In this document: piece after piece, positions 9,009-18,870 of the stretch
How the letters are laid out: each line of letters begins with the position of its first letter
Position numbering within the stretch: position 1 is the first letter of the stretch
Source of the DNA: Sphingobacterium griseoflavum
GTDB taxonomy: Bacteria > Bacteroidota > Bacteroidia > Sphingobacteriales > Sphingobacteriaceae
DNA length: 64,000 bases
Reading direction: 5' to 3'
Assembly: GCF_014653155.1 (NCBI RefSeq)
Contig: NZ_BNAF01000003.1
Location: 248,001-312,000, forward strand
Made by a program: the position numbers and the translations under genes
The notes under the pieces: model-generated
What the model was told of the DNA's origin: nothing
Seen by the model: the letters and a program-made list of their open reading frames with translations, nothing else
Databases searched by the model: none

Positions 9009-9321
9009 TCTTAAATTGTTAATAACTTGAAAACCAATATTTGACAAAATTGTTGTTTAAAACTTTCACTTAAGACGAAGATGACAAAAAAAAATGAGCT
9101 AAAAAACTAAAATATCAAAAAAACAAAAACAGACTATTAATCAGTAACTTAAGTATATTTCATAGGCATTTTTTTGCTAAAGAAAAGTCTACATATTAGT
9201 TTTCAACACAACCTGAACACGGTAAAAAAACGCTGCTTTTGTATGGTCTAAATATAACTTGGCGCTCGTCGATGTGGAAAACTATTGACTGCTCTTCGTT
9301 TTTAAATATACGGGTTTTTAA
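9009..9321. other. dnaA upstream intergenic region
   Basis: AT-rich stretch between dnaA and the dxs terminator; no gene is visible. It must contain the dnaA promoter, but no clear TTTG/TAnnTTTG pair was found on the minus strand. One DnaA-box-like 9-mer, TGTGGAAAA, is at 9273-9281 (one mismatch from TGTGGATAA). A single box does not make an origin. Confidence 0.5.
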
Positions 9322-9325
9322 ATCG

Positions 9326-9356
9326 AAAAAAAAAGGAAGATTTGTTAAATCTTCCT
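9326..9356 (-). terminator. dxs terminator
   Basis: Perfect 10-bp stem AGGAAGATTT (9334-9343) / AAATCTTCCT (9347-9356) with a 3-nt loop, followed on the minus strand by a run of T. It lies 25 bp beyond the dxs stop. Confidence 0.85.
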
Positions 9357-9380
9357 GCTATATTTTTTACTTTCAACTGC

Positions 9381-11309
9381 TTAGGAAACCATCGCGTCCG
9401 TTTTGATTGATGTAGCGAGCCGCTTGGAAGCGGATACAATAGAAATGGCGTCATATTGACACAATTTCCAGAGCTCTGCCTGTTCGCCATGTTCTACCAC
9501 TTCATCGCCTATCCCTAGACGTACAACCTGAGCATTGTAACAATGGTCTGCCATAAATTCCAGGATGGCCGATCCAATTCCACCCATCAGTGCTCCATCT
9601 TCTACCGTTATCACTTTGCTGTAATGATTGAACACTTCATGCAATAGCGCTTCATCTAATGGCTTTGCAAAACGTAGGTCGTAGTGTGCCGGATAAATAC
9701 CATCTTGATTGAGTAATCGTATTGCTTTGGTCACTTCATTGCCTATTGCTCCGAAACTCAAGATTGCTAACTCCTCACCGTCGTGTATCTTTCTTCCCTT
9801 TCCAACGGCTATTTCGGTAAAAGGTCTTTTCCAATCAGACATAACCCCGCTACCTCGCGGATAGCGGATAACGAAAGGCCCTTTGTTTGGTAGTTGTGCG
9901 GTGTACATCAAATTACGCAACTCTTCTTCATTCATCGGCGCCGATACGACCATATTCGGAATACATCGCATAAAAGCAATATCGTAGGCTCCATGATGTG
10001 TAGGTCCGTCTGCACCGACCAAACCTGCCCTATCCAAACAAAGAACTACGTTGAGTTTCTGTAACGCGACGTCGTGGATAACCTGATCGTATGCCCTTTG
10101 CATAAAGGATGAATAAATATTGCAGAACGGAACCATCCCTTGCGTGGCTAGCCCTGCACTGAAGGTTACCGCATGCTGTTCAGCAATACCCACATCGAAC
10201 GCTCTATTGGGCATCGCTTTCATCATAATATTCATGGAAGAGCCAGAAGGCATTGCCGGCGTAACCCCCATAATTTTATCGTTATCCGTAGCCAATTCGA
10301 CCAAGGTATATCCGAAAACATCTTGATATTTTGGAGGCTGTGGTTTATCAACGACACTCTTTTTTATCTCGCCCGTTATTTTGTCAAACAAACCTGGAGC
10401 GTGCCATTTCGTTTGATCCTTTTCTGCCAACGCATATCCTTTTCCTTTTACCGTAACCGCATGCAGCAGTTTAGGTCCGGGAATATGTCTAAGATCTTCG
10501 ATCGTTTTAGCCAGCTTAACGACATCGTGTCCATCAACAGGCCCGAAGTAGCGAAAATTCAACGATTCGAATAAGTTGGCATTTTTCAATAACGTACCTT
10601 TAATACTTTGTTCCAATTTTTTGGCCCATCCATAAGCATCCGGCCCGTTTTTAGATATCTTGGCCAATACGGCGATCAGGTCGTCTCTAAATTTATTATA
10701 GCTTTTGGATGTCGTTATACTGGTCAAATATTCTTTCATTGCCCCCACATTGGGGTCTATAGACATGCAGTTATCGTTGAGAATAACCAAGAGATTTGAT
10801 TTTTCTATTCCCGCATGGTTTAACGCCTCAAAGGCCATTCCTCCTGTTAGCGCACCATCCCCTATGATGGCTACATGCTGTCGATCTTTCTCTCCTTTAT
10901 ATTCAGACGCTACTGCCATTCCCAGTGCAGCAGAGATAGATGTGGAAGAGTGGCCAACGCCAAATGTATCATATTCGCTTTCGCCACGTTTGGGAAATCC
11001 CGATATTCCGCCAAAAATGCGGTTGGTATGAAACACCTCGCGCCTTCCGGTAAGGATTTTATGCCCGTAGGCCTGATGCCCTACATCAAAAATTATTTGA
11101 TCATATGGTGTTTGCAAAGCATAGTGCAAAGCGACTGTCAATTCGACCACGCCCAAACTGGCTGCAAAGTGTCCACCATTGACCGACACCATATCGATGA
11201 TAAACTGCCTTAACTCATCGCAAACCTTCTCCAATTCTGCGGGTTGCAATTTCCGTAGATCATCGGGATAGTTTATTTGCTGTAACAGTGGGCCTGCCTC
11301 TACCTGCAT
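9381..11309 (-). CDS. dxs: 1-deoxy-D-xylulose-5-phosphate synthase
   Basis: 642 residues, normal length. It condenses pyruvate and glyceraldehyde-3-phosphate to DXP, the entry to the MEP isoprenoid pathway and a precursor for thiamine and pyridoxal. Visible features: [13 protein letters not shown] and the thiamine-diphosphate motif [18 protein letters not shown] ... NDN; the transketolase pyrimidine-binding segment with [17 protein letters not shown]; and [15 protein letters not shown]. It is divergent from scpA and has its own strong terminator. Confidence 0.97.
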   Translation of the reverse strand: MQVEAGPLLQQINYPDDLRKLQPAELEKVCDELRQFIIDMVSVNGGHFAASLGVVELTVALHYALQTPYDQIIFDVGHQAYGHKILTGRREVFHTNRIFGGISGFPKRGESEYDTFGVGHSSTSISAALGMAVASEYKGEKDRQHVAIIGDGALTGGMAFEALNHAGIEKSNLLVILNDNCMSIDPNVGAMKEYLTSITTSKSYNKFRDDLIAVLAKISKNGPDAYGWAKKLEQSIKGTLLKNANLFESLNFRYFGPVDGHDVVKLAKTIEDLRHIPGPKLLHAVTVKGKGYALAEKDQTKWHAPGLFDKITGEIKKSVVDKPQPPKYQDVFGYTLVELATDNDKIMGVTPAMPSGSSMNIMMKAMPNRAFDVGIAEQHAVTFSAGLATQGMVPFCNIYSSFMQRAYDQVIHDVALQKLNVVLCLDRAGLVGADGPTHHGAYDIAFMRCIPNMVVSAPMNEEELRNLMYTAQLPNKGPFVIRYPRGSGVMSDWKRPFTEIAVGKGRKIHDGEELAILSFGAIGNEVTKAIRLLNQDGIYPAHYDLRFAKPLDEALLHEVFNHYSKVITVEDGALMGGIGSAILEFMADHCYNAQVVRLGIGDEVVEHGEQAELWKLCQYDAISIVSASKRLATSIKTDAMVS

Positions 11310-11442
11310 ATCTTTTTTTGTCTATAGATAAGTTACAAATTAACAACTTATTCACTAAACTACAGAACAATAAATCCAAATAAAAGTTTAGCGTTGCTTG
11401 GGATGTTCAAAAATTATGCCGCCATATTCGTAACCAAATCGT

Positions 11443-11450
11443 TATTTTTG
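11443..11450 (+). promoter_or_regulatory. Putative -7 promoter element for scpA
   Basis: TATTTTTG fits TAnnTTTG and ends 8 nt before the scpA ATG, implying a nearly leaderless transcript. No clear -33 element. Confidence 0.4.
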
Positions 11451-11458
11451 AACAGAAT

Positions 11459-12211
11459 ATGCAGACAGCAGGTTACGAAATAAGGTTAGCGCAATTTGAA
11501 GGCCCATTTGACCTTCTTTTGTTCTTTATTGAAAGGGACGAATTGAACATCCATGATATTCCCATTTCTAAAATAACAGATGATTTTCTGGATTTTATAA
11601 AAAAAATGCAGTCGCTGAACATCGAGCTGGCCAGCGAATTTATCTTCGTAGCATCGACCTTGATGCGTATTAAAGCGAAAATGTTGCTGCCGCGGCCTGA
11701 GCTAGATGAAGCGGAAAACGAAATAGACCTAAAGAAAGAACTTACCCAAAAGCTTATCCTGTATAAACAGTTCAAGGAAATATGCGAAGATTTACGCCGG
11801 CTAGAGGAAACCCGTGGTCGCCTGCACCACCGAGGCAATACCACCTTCGATAACAAATTGGCGCGCAACAAGGATAATACAGAAGAACAACTGGACGCCT
11901 TTGACCTATACAAACTGATGGTTGTTTACGAAAAACTGATGTTCAACTATAAACACCGTATACAAGAAGTTACGCATACGGTTGTCAAATATCCTTATAC
12001 CATAGAACAACAGAAACGGGCTATTGCTGAACTGATCGAGATCAACAACAAGCTTGATTTTCAACAGATGCGTAGCCACTCAGAAAACAAGGTGCAATTT
12101 GTCTATAATTTCTTGGCCATGCTGGAAATGCTACAGCAGCGGTTGTTGGAAATACAAATTGGGACGGGTTACAATAATTTTTGGATAGAAAAAAGATCCG
12201 ATCTCAATTAA
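11459..12211 (+). CDS. scpA: Segregation and condensation protein A
   Basis: 250 residues. ScpA is the kleisin subunit that bridges SMC heads and, with ScpB, forms bacterial condensin for chromosome compaction and origin segregation. The N-terminal signature FEGPFDLLLFFIERDELNIHDIPISKI (residues 13-39) and ASEFIFVASTLMRIKAKMLLPR are typical, and the C-terminal winged-helix region is present. scpB is not in the window. Its place within 10 kb of the oriC candidate and 16 kb of the parS-like sites fits its role, although that may be coincidental. Monocistronic by context. Confidence 0.93.
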   Translation: MQTAGYEIRLAQFEGPFDLLLFFIERDELNIHDIPISKITDDFLDFIKKMQSLNIELASEFIFVASTLMRIKAKMLLPRPELDEAENEIDLKKELTQKLILYKQFKEICEDLRRLEETRGRLHHRGNTTFDNKLARNKDNTEEQLDAFDLYKLMVVYEKLMFNYKHRIQEVTHTVVKYPYTIEQQKRAIAELIEINNKLDFQQMRSHSENKVQFVYNFLAMLEMLQQRLLEIQIGTGYNNFWIEKRSDLN

Positions 12212-12353
12212 AAATAATAGCCGATATATCGTACCGTTGCCTTAAAAACAACGCTACTATCTGAGATGCCGTCGCTCCCACACGGCTGTAAGTGTCTGGG
12301 ACCATATTGATATTTCAGATGGATAAAGTAATGTAAACGATAATGGTATGTTT

Positions 12354-13070
12354 TTAAATTTTAGAATTATCCCGTAATCTTTCTAAGCAATCTTTCAAGA
12401 AAGCAAAATGTTGATCAGCAGGCACAGCTGGAAGTGCTCGCAAGGCTTGGATACCAGTTTTTAATGCCTCCACGTCCACTTCATTGAATCTTGCTTTCAG
12501 ATCGGTCAATCGTGCATCAGTAAGCAAGTCATCGACTATACCATAGGCCATTGCCTGTTCTACCGAAAAATAGTCTGTATCAAGGCAGAGTTGCAGGACT
12601 TTCTTTTCGGGCATTACTTTAAGCAAACCGGCCATCACCTGAAAAGGGAATATGCCTAACGCCAGTTCAGGCAAGCGGAAACGTACTTGGGGCGCAGCCA
12701 ATACATACGTGCAGCCCAATAGCAATAAAAAAGCGCCGGCAATCACATCACCCTCGACCACGGCGACGGTCGGCTTATGAAAGCTATCCATCACTTCGCC
12801 CAAAGATATATTCTTATTCTTGATTGCCGGGTTAAGCGTATCCAATGATGGGTTGTTAAATACCTTGAGATCCATCCCTGCACAAAATACCGGACCTTCC
12901 GCCCGAAACAGCACCAATCGTATCTTATGGTCGTTCGCCGCATCAGCCAAGGCATGCGCAATCTCATTGACCATAGTGGGGGTAAAGGCATTCCTCTTTT
13001 CTGGACGAGCCAAGGTTAGCGTAAAGACATGGTCGTCAACCGTTGCTTTAATATAGTTATATGTCGACAT
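12354..13070 (-). CDS. Enoyl-CoA hydratase/isomerase family protein
   Basis: 238 residues, crotonase fold. The oxyanion-hole segments are visible as PVFCAGMDLKVF and GDVIAGAFLLLLGC, and PELALGIFPFQV is in the expected place. The start overlaps the HMG-CoA-lyase-like gene by 14 nt, so the two are translationally coupled. With the neighbouring acyl-CoA dehydrogenase and carboxyltransferase, a methylglutaconyl-CoA or similar branched-chain enoyl-CoA hydratase role is plausible, but the crotonase family is too broad to fix the substrate. Confidence 0.85.
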   Translation of the reverse strand: MSTYNYIKATVDDHVFTLTLARPEKRNAFTPTMVNEIAHALADAANDHKIRLVLFRAEGPVFCAGMDLKVFNNPSLDTLNPAIKNKNISLGEVMDSFHKPTVAVVEGDVIAGAFLLLLGCTYVLAAPQVRFRLPELALGIFPFQVMAGLLKVMPEKKVLQLCLDTDYFSVEQAMAYGIVDDLLTDARLTDLKARFNEVDVEALKTGIQALRALPAVPADQHFAFLKDCLERLRDNSKI

Positions 13071-13914
13071 TTTTAATCAGCTTTTGAAAGTTTTCCTTCA
13101 GATCTTGGGTTACAGCATCATCGATCCCCTTAAATCGTCTCAACAGCAGCTCTGTAGGTATATTTCCGACCAAGTCATCCTGCGCGAACGGACATCCACC
13201 ATAACCCATTACGGCACCTTCAAATATTCTACAACCCACTGAATAAGCAGCATCCACCTTTTCCAAGGCACCCGCTGTTCTACTGTGTAAATGTATGCTC
13301 CACTCGATATCCGGATATTCGCGATAAAGCAAGGAAAAAAGTTGCCTGATGCGCTCTGCGGTCGCCGAGGAAGTCGTGTCAGCAATAGAAAATTTACGTA
13401 TGCCAATACCTACTAATCTTTCTACCCACTCCAATACAATATCTGGATGCCAGTGATCCCCGTAAGGATTTCCGAATGCCATGGATAAGTAGATCATTAG
13501 CTCAACAGAACCCTTTGAAAGTATATCCTGGCAAGCCAAAATAGATTCGTAAGCTTCTTCGATGGACCGGTTCGTATTCCGTCGTTGAAAAGTATCCGAC
13601 ATAGAGAAAGGAAAACCCAAATAATCTATTTGACTAAATTCTCGTCCACGCACTGCTCCCTTTTCATTAGCAATGATAGCTATTAATTTTGTACTTCCCT
13701 TATTTTCCAGTCCCTCCAAAACCGACGCTGTGTCTGCCAACTGCGGTACAGCTTTTGGCGACACAAAACTCCCGAAATCAATATAACCAAAGAGATCACG
13801 CTGAAGCAAGCTGTTGATGTAGGCTATCTTTTTTTCAGTGGGTATAAAAGTCTTAATTCCTTGTATGGCATCCCTAGGACAGTCCACCAATACGGTATTC
13901 GGTTCGTTAGGCAT
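13057..13914 (-). CDS. Hydroxymethylglutaryl-CoA lyase-like protein
   Basis: 285 residues, HMGL/DRE-TIM metallolyase fold. In HMG-CoA lyase the N-terminal motif is usually close to EVGPRDGLQ; here it reads VDCPRDAIQG, keeping the Arg-Asp pair. SFVSPKAVPQLAD, the metal-binding HLHSRTAG and the signature GGCPFAQDDLVGNIPTE with its cysteine are all present. The reaction would be HMG-CoA to acetoacetate plus acetyl-CoA, the last step of leucine degradation. It overlaps the acyl-CoA dehydrogenase by 8 nt upstream and the crotonase by 14 nt downstream. The divergence at the N-terminal motif leaves a related 2-hydroxyacyl-CoA lyase possible. Confidence 0.82.
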   Translation of the reverse strand: MPNEPNTVLVDCPRDAIQGIKTFIPTEKKIAYINSLLQRDLFGYIDFGSFVSPKAVPQLADTASVLEGLENKGSTKLIAIIANEKGAVRGREFSQIDYLGFPFSMSDTFQRRNTNRSIEEAYESILACQDILSKGSVELMIYLSMAFGNPYGDHWHPDIVLEWVERLVGIGIRKFSIADTTSSATAERIRQLFSLLYREYPDIEWSIHLHSRTAGALEKVDAAYSVGCRIFEGAVMGYGGCPFAQDDLVGNIPTELLLRRFKGIDDAVTQDLKENFQKLIKNVDI

Positions 13915-15055
13915 CTTTTCTGATCTCCCTGGCTATTACCATTTTCTGTATCGCACTCGTTCCTTCTCCAATGGTGCACAATTTAGCATCGCGGAAAAAC
14001 TTTTCTGCGGGATAATCCTTTGTAAAACCATAGCCTCCATGTATCTGCACACTTTCGTTAGCCACTTCAACGGCAACTTCCGACGCATAGAGTTTGGCCA
14101 TCGCACTTTCTTTCGTTACTTTTTTTCCTTCATTCTTCAACTGTCCAGCCTGTCTCACCAAAAGCTCTGAGGCCTCTATTTTAGTTGCCAGATCAGCTAT
14201 ACTGAAACCCACCGCTTGAAAATCATAAATTTTTTGGTTGAACTGCTCGCGCTCATTGGCATAACGAAGTGCCGATAGATAGGCGCCACGCGCTATTCCC
14301 AATGAAAGGGCAGCTATAGAAATACGTCCCCCGTCTAGCAACTTGAGGGCTTGGACAAAACCATCACCTTCGTTACCGATAACCTGATCTTGATGCACTT
14401 TACAATTGTCAAAAAACAAACTCGCCGTTTCCGAAGCCCGCATACCTAACTTATCCAATTTTTTTCCCGAAGAAAAGCCCGGCGTACCTTTCTCTATGAT
14501 AAATGCCGTAACACCTTTTTTATCACCTTTAGCTCCCGTACGGACCATAACTACAGCTACGTCTCCGCTAATAGCGTGGGTGATAAACGTTTTGGATCCG
14601 TTGATAATATAATAATCGCCCTCTCTAACTGCAGTTGTTGACAAGCCCCCGGCATCTGAACCGGATCCGGTTTCTGTGAGTCCCCAAGCACCAAGCCACT
14701 CTGCAGTAGCTAGTTTAGGCAGGTACTTTTCCTTTTGGGCTTCATTTGCAAAAGAAAGAATATGGTTGGTGCACAAAGAATTATGTGCAGCAACAGAAAG
14801 ACCTATTGATCCGCAAACCTGTGATATTTCATCCAAGATGGTTATGTATTCTTGATACCCAAGACCTGAACCATGGTATTGCTCCGGCACCAATACGCCC
14901 ATAAACCCGTACTCCCCGAGTTTTTTGAAAAGCTCCAAGGGAAAATACTGCCGTTCATCCCAATCCATCACATACGGTTTGATAAAATCAATCGCAAATT
15001 GCCTAGCACTTTCCCGTACCAAAGCTAATTGTTCATTTTCATAGATATGTAACAT
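13907..15055 (-). CDS. Acyl-CoA dehydrogenase
   Basis: 382 residues. A FAD-dependent flavoenzyme that oxidises acyl-CoA to trans-2-enoyl-CoA and passes electrons to ETF. Typical motifs: GLTETGSGSDAGGL, QIHGGYGFTKDYPAEKFFRDAKL and the terminal GEGTSAIQKMVIAREI. The Glu before GTS is the catalytic-base position of short/medium-chain and 2-methylacyl enzymes; isovaleryl-CoA dehydrogenases carry Ala/Gly there and use another Glu. So although gene context suggests leucine catabolism, this residue favours a short-chain or 2-methylbutyryl-type substrate. First gene of the three-gene overlapping operon with the lyase and crotonase. Confidence 0.92.
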   Translation of the reverse strand: MLHIYENEQLALVRESARQFAIDFIKPYVMDWDERQYFPLELFKKLGEYGFMGVLVPEQYHGSGLGYQEYITILDEISQVCGSIGLSVAAHNSLCTNHILSFANEAQKEKYLPKLATAEWLGAWGLTETGSGSDAGGLSTTAVREGDYYIINGSKTFITHAISGDVAVVMVRTGAKGDKKGVTAFIIEKGTPGFSSGKKLDKLGMRASETASLFFDNCKVHQDQVIGNEGDGFVQALKLLDGGRISIAALSLGIARGAYLSALRYANEREQFNQKIYDFQAVGFSIADLATKIEASELLVRQAGQLKNEGKKVTKESAMAKLYASEVAVEVANESVQIHGGYGFTKDYPAEKFFRDAKLCTIGEGTSAIQKMVIAREIRKDA

Positions 15056-15179
15056 AATATTTTGTAAGTTTATAGTGGATTTACGAAATGTATAAAATAA
15101 ATTTGATATTTTAAAATTATAGTAATTTAATTCACGTTAACCTTTTGTAAATTGATAATTTCTTAATTTATAGCCGACT

Positions 15180-16787
15180 ATGCAGGAATTGTTACAGATG
15201 CTGAAAAGCAAGACCGAAAAGCTTCATTTAGGTGGAGGCCTAGATAAAATTCAAAAATTAAAAGAAAAAGGAAAATTGACAGCCTGGGAACGCGTGTTTT
15301 TGTTGTTGGATCCCGATACGCCATATGTCGAGGTAGGAAAGTTTGCCGGAGAAGGTCTTTATGCCGAACATGGAGGATGTCCAAACGGTGGCGTCGCGGT
15401 GGTGATCGGTCATGTTTCTCAAAAATTGTGCGTAATTGTATCCAATGATGCTACCGTGAAAGCCGGTGCCTGGTTTCCTATTACTGCCAAGAAGACGTTG
15501 CGTGCGCAGGAAATAGCTATGGAGAATAGAATTCCCATTGTCTATCTTGTAGATTCGGCAGGCGTTTATCTTCCGATGCAGGAAGAGATATTTCCCGATA
15601 AGGAACATTTCGGGCGCGTTTTCCGCAACAATGCAAAACTATCATCGATGGGCATACCACAAATTTCGGCTATTATGGGGTCTTGTGTAGCAGGCGGCGC
15701 TTATCTACCGATCATGTCTGACTATGCGCTTATCGTTGAAGGCACTGGCTCGGTATTTCTAGCAGGTTCCTACTTGGTAAAGTCGTCAATTGGCGAAGTC
15801 ATTGACAACGAAACGTTGGGTGGTGCTCAAACACATTGTGAGATATCGGGGGTGACGGATAATAAATATCCCGATGATGAAAGCTGCCTACAAGCGATTC
15901 GGAACATTGTGGATAAGTTTGGCGATCAGCCAAAAGCAAACTATTCAAGGATAGCTCCTGTAGAGCCTGCTTACGGACATGATTTTATCCCAACCTACCT
16001 GCCTGCTGATCGATTAAAACCGTATGATATGCGGGAAATTCTGAAAGCACTGGTTGATGCTGGATCCATGGAAGAATACAAGAGAGATTACGGGAAAACG
16101 ATCATTTGTACGTTGGCGCGTATCGATGGTTGGGCTGTAGGCATTGTGGCCAATCAACGGGAGATGGTAAAAGCTAAGAAAGCTGGAAATGCCAATGAAA
16201 TGCAGATGGGGGGTGTTATTTATTCGGATTCAGCAGACAAGGCTGCCCGCTTCATCATGAACTGTAATCAGCAGCGCATACCCTTGGTTTTCTTGCAAGA
16301 TGTCACGGGTTTTATGGTTGGTTCCCGGTCGGAGCATGGGGGCATTATCAAGGATGGAGCAAAGATGGTGAATGCTATGGCTAACTCCGTGGTCCCTAAG
16401 TTTACCTTCATTGTGGGCAACAGCTATGGTGCCGGAAACTATGCTATGTGCGGGAAAGCGTATGATCCGCGGCTTATCTATGCTTGGCCTACGGCACAGA
16501 TGGCGGTAATGAGTGGCGCCTCTGCCGGAAAAACGCTGTTACAGATAGATGATGCAGCAATGAAAAGCAAGGGAATAAACCTAGACGACGAAGCACGAAA
16601 AAAACGTTTATCTACCATCGAAGAGCAATATAACGCCCAACTTAGTCCGTATTATGCCGCCGCGCGGTTATGGGTAGATGGTGTAATCGATCCACGTGAA
16701 ACAAGGGGCATTATCTCCTTGGGCATAGAAGCCGCAAATCAAAATCCGGAAATACAACGCTACAATGTAGGCGTGATTCAGGTATAA
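15180..16787 (+). CDS. Acyl-CoA carboxylase carboxyltransferase (methylcrotonyl-CoA carboxylase beta-like)
   Basis: 535 residues, typical of the carboxyltransferase (beta) subunit of biotin-dependent acyl-CoA carboxylases. Crotonase-like halves are visible: GACVAGG-like GSCVAGGAYLPIMSD with GSVFLAG and GGAQTHCEISGVTD in the N-half, and FLQDVTGFMVGS, GNSYGAGNYAMCG and PTAQMAVMSGASAG in the C-half. GGAQ-HC-SGVTD resembles methylcrotonyl-CoA carboxylase more than propionyl-CoA carboxylase. The biotin carboxylase/BCCP alpha subunit is not in this window. It is divergent from the acyl-CoA dehydrogenase operon and convergent with the acetoacetyl-CoA synthetase. Confidence 0.9.
   Translation: MQELLQMLKSKTEKLHLGGGLDKIQKLKEKGKLTAWERVFLLLDPDTPYVEVGKFAGEGLYAEHGGCPNGGVAVVIGHVSQKLCVIVSNDATVKAGAWFPITAKKTLRAQEIAMENRIPIVYLVDSAGVYLPMQEEIFPDKEHFGRVFRNNAKLSSMGIPQISAIMGSCVAGGAYLPIMSDYALIVEGTGSVFLAGSYLVKSSIGEVIDNETLGGAQTHCEISGVTDNKYPDDESCLQAIRNIVDKFGDQPKANYSRIAPVEPAYGHDFIPTYLPADRLKPYDMREILKALVDAGSMEEYKRDYGKTIICTLARIDGWAVGIVANQREMVKAKKAGNANEMQMGGVIYSDSADKAARFIMNCNQQRIPLVFLQDVTGFMVGSRSEHGGIIKDGAKMVNAMANSVVPKFTFIVGNSYGAGNYAMCGKAYDPRLIYAWPTAQMAVMSGASAGKTLLQIDDAAMKSKGINLDDEARKKRLSTIEEQYNAQLSPYYAAARLWVDGVIDPRETRGIISLGIEAANQNPEIQRYNVGVIQV
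16688..16703. promoter_or_regulatory. parS-like 16-mer inside the carboxyltransferase gene
   Basis: CGATCCACGTGAAACA matches TGTTYCACGTGRAACA at 14 of 16 positions. It encodes the DPRET segment, so it could be a coincidence of codon choice. Confidence 0.3.
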
Positions 16788-16804
16788 TTTTTTGTACGAA
16801 ATGC

Positions 16805-18733
16805 TCAACGTGCAGCAGCAATCCAATTGCTATATAGGCTTGCGAAAGCATGCATACTATCAGGATTTTTCATGATATCGCTGGAAACGACATCCGCCAA
16901 TGGCTTACCAGAAAATATCTTCTTTACTGGTATTTCAAGCTTTTTGCCACTCAAGGTATAAGGAATTTCGGGTACTTGAAAAAAGAGATCGGGCACATGT
17001 CTAGCACTGTATTGTGTTCGAATAGCTTCTTTCACAACACGCTCCACATCGGCTACCATGTACCCTTCTTCCAGCTGTAAAAATAGCAGCATGCGCGAGC
17101 CGCCACCTACCTCATCGGTGCTGATCACAAGACTGTCAAGTACGTGCATTACGGTTTGCACAGCATTGTAAATTTCCGCGGTGCCTATGCGTACGCCTCC
17201 GCGGTTTAATGTGGCATCAGAACGACCATACATGGTAACAGCTCCCGTAGTATCCTCTATAGCGATCCAATCGCCATGACTCCATTTTCCGGGGCGCAAC
17301 GCAAAATAACTCTCTCTATACCTACTATGACCGGGATCATTCCAGAAAAATATAGGCATAGAAGGCATGGGCTTGGTTATGGTAAGCTCCCCTACTTCGT
17401 TGTATACTTCCTGTCCTTCTTCGTTCAGTGCAACGATAGCAGACCCTAGCGTCCTACACTGAATTTTTCCCGCATACACAGGCAAAACGGGACATCCGGA
17501 AAGGAAAGCACTACACACGTCTGTACCACCGCTCAGTGAAATAATCTGAGCATCGGGAAATTTAGCCTGCAAATTTTCGAAAGTGGATATCGGGAGCGGC
17601 GATCCGGTAGAACCAATTACTTTAGGCTGGTAGTCCACAATATAGAGATCGTGTATCGCGGAAAAATAAGATGCGCCAGCACCCAGGTGATCCACCCCAA
17701 CACGCTTGACAAAATTCCAGAAATCAAGATGGTTATTGACGGTGATAGCCCCGTTGAACAAACAAAGGCTCGCTCCGCACAATAGGCTAGACATCGCATA
17801 GTTCCACATCATCCATCCGGTCGTTGTATACCATAGGAATTTCTCGCCCGTCTGCACATTCTGGTGAATGGCCAAAGCTTTCAGATGTTCAAGTAAATTT
17901 CCACCGGTACGGTGCGTGATAGCCTTTGGTTTTCCGGTGGTACCAGAAGAATACAGTATCCATATTGGAAAATCGAAAGGTACCATCGTGAAGATCAAAT
18001 CGGTAGGTTGATAGTGTTCGAACAACTGCTGCCAGTCTGTACTGTTCACCAGCATATGGGCTTCCAAACTCGGAACAGCCTGAAGAATGGCATGCAAAGT
18101 ATCCTCTTTTGTATAATCTTTACCTTGATAACGGTATTCCATTTCCATGAAAAGCAATTTAGGCTCAATAAGTGAAAACCGCTCTGCAATACTTCTATCA
18201 CCGAAATCCGGTGAACAACAAGACCAAATAGCACCGATGGAGTTAACAGCTAAAAAGATAGCTACGGCTTCCACACTATTGGTCAGCACCGCGGCTACAC
18301 GATCTCCTTGTTGAATACCATGTTTGCTTAAATATTGCTGCAAAACAGAAACTTTATGCTGCAATTCTAACCAGCTTATTTCCTGATAGCCATACTTTTC
18401 ATCCGTGTAATACAAGGCTATACCATCCAATGGTTTGTTCTTAAAAATATGCTCGGCATAGCTCAACGAAATACCATCAAACCACGTTACCCGGGTGAAA
18501 TCTGCGGAGGCTTTATCCCATTGTAGCACTTCGTCATAGCTCCCACTGTAGCGGATATCGAAATATTGTAGCAGGCTTTCCCAAAAATCGCCTAAACAGT
18601 TTACAGACCAATCGTACATCGCTGCGTAGGATTGCGTATCCTTTGCAAAGTGCTTTCGGATAAATTTCTGATAGTCAACGAGAATAGAATGCTCCTGATA
18701 CGATTTGGAGGGACTCCACAAAGGATTTTGCAT
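16805..18733 (-). CDS. Acetoacetate--CoA ligase
   Basis: 642 residues, ANL superfamily. An N-terminal acetyl-CoA-synthetase-like cap precedes the AMP-binding domain with P-loop ILYSSGTTGKPKAITHRTGG; YGRSDATLNRGGVRIGTAEIY and the C-terminal catalytic lysine region YTLSGKKLEIPVK are clear. Acetoacetyl-CoA synthetase activates acetoacetate, the product of HMG-CoA lyase, which fits the adjacent degradation genes. Its end is 18 bp from the end of the convergent carboxyltransferase gene. Confidence 0.9.
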   Translation of the reverse strand: MQNPLWSPSKSYQEHSILVDYQKFIRKHFAKDTQSYAAMYDWSVNCLGDFWESLLQYFDIRYSGSYDEVLQWDKASADFTRVTWFDGISLSYAEHIFKNKPLDGIALYYTDEKYGYQEISWLELQHKVSVLQQYLSKHGIQQGDRVAAVLTNSVEAVAIFLAVNSIGAIWSCCSPDFGDRSIAERFSLIEPKLLFMEMEYRYQGKDYTKEDTLHAILQAVPSLEAHMLVNSTDWQQLFEHYQPTDLIFTMVPFDFPIWILYSSGTTGKPKAITHRTGGNLLEHLKALAIHQNVQTGEKFLWYTTTGWMMWNYAMSSLLCGASLCLFNGAITVNNHLDFWNFVKRVGVDHLGAGASYFSAIHDLYIVDYQPKVIGSTGSPLPISTFENLQAKFPDAQIISLSGGTDVCSAFLSGCPVLPVYAGKIQCRTLGSAIVALNEEGQEVYNEVGELTITKPMPSMPIFFWNDPGHSRYRESYFALRPGKWSHGDWIAIEDTTGAVTMYGRSDATLNRGGVRIGTAEIYNAVQTVMHVLDSLVISTDEVGGGSRMLLFLQLEEGYMVADVERVVKEAIRTQYSARHVPDLFFQVPEIPYTLSGKKLEIPVKKIFSGKPLADVVSSDIMKNPDSMHAFASLYSNWIAAAR

Positions 18734-18813
18734 AGCGCTTACAAATGGTTTACATCAGCTAAAATAATAAAAAAAGATTTAATACGGATCAAACAGTAGC
18801 CTCGCGATATCAC

Positions 18814-18847
18814 AAAAAAAATGCCCAATCTCGGTAAGAGATTGGGC
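18814..18847 (-). terminator. thiL terminator
   Basis: Perfect 10-bp stem GCCCAATCTC (18823-18832) / GAGATTGGGC (18838-18847), followed on the minus strand by a T-run. It lies just after the thiL stop. Confidence 0.85.
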
Positions 18848-18870
18848 GCAACAAAAGTTTATTTTAATAT

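Noticed and set aside
9273..9281. dnaA upstream region as the origin.
   Set aside because: Only one near-consensus DnaA box was found; the nadA-nadB gap has five. It may serve dnaA autoregulation.
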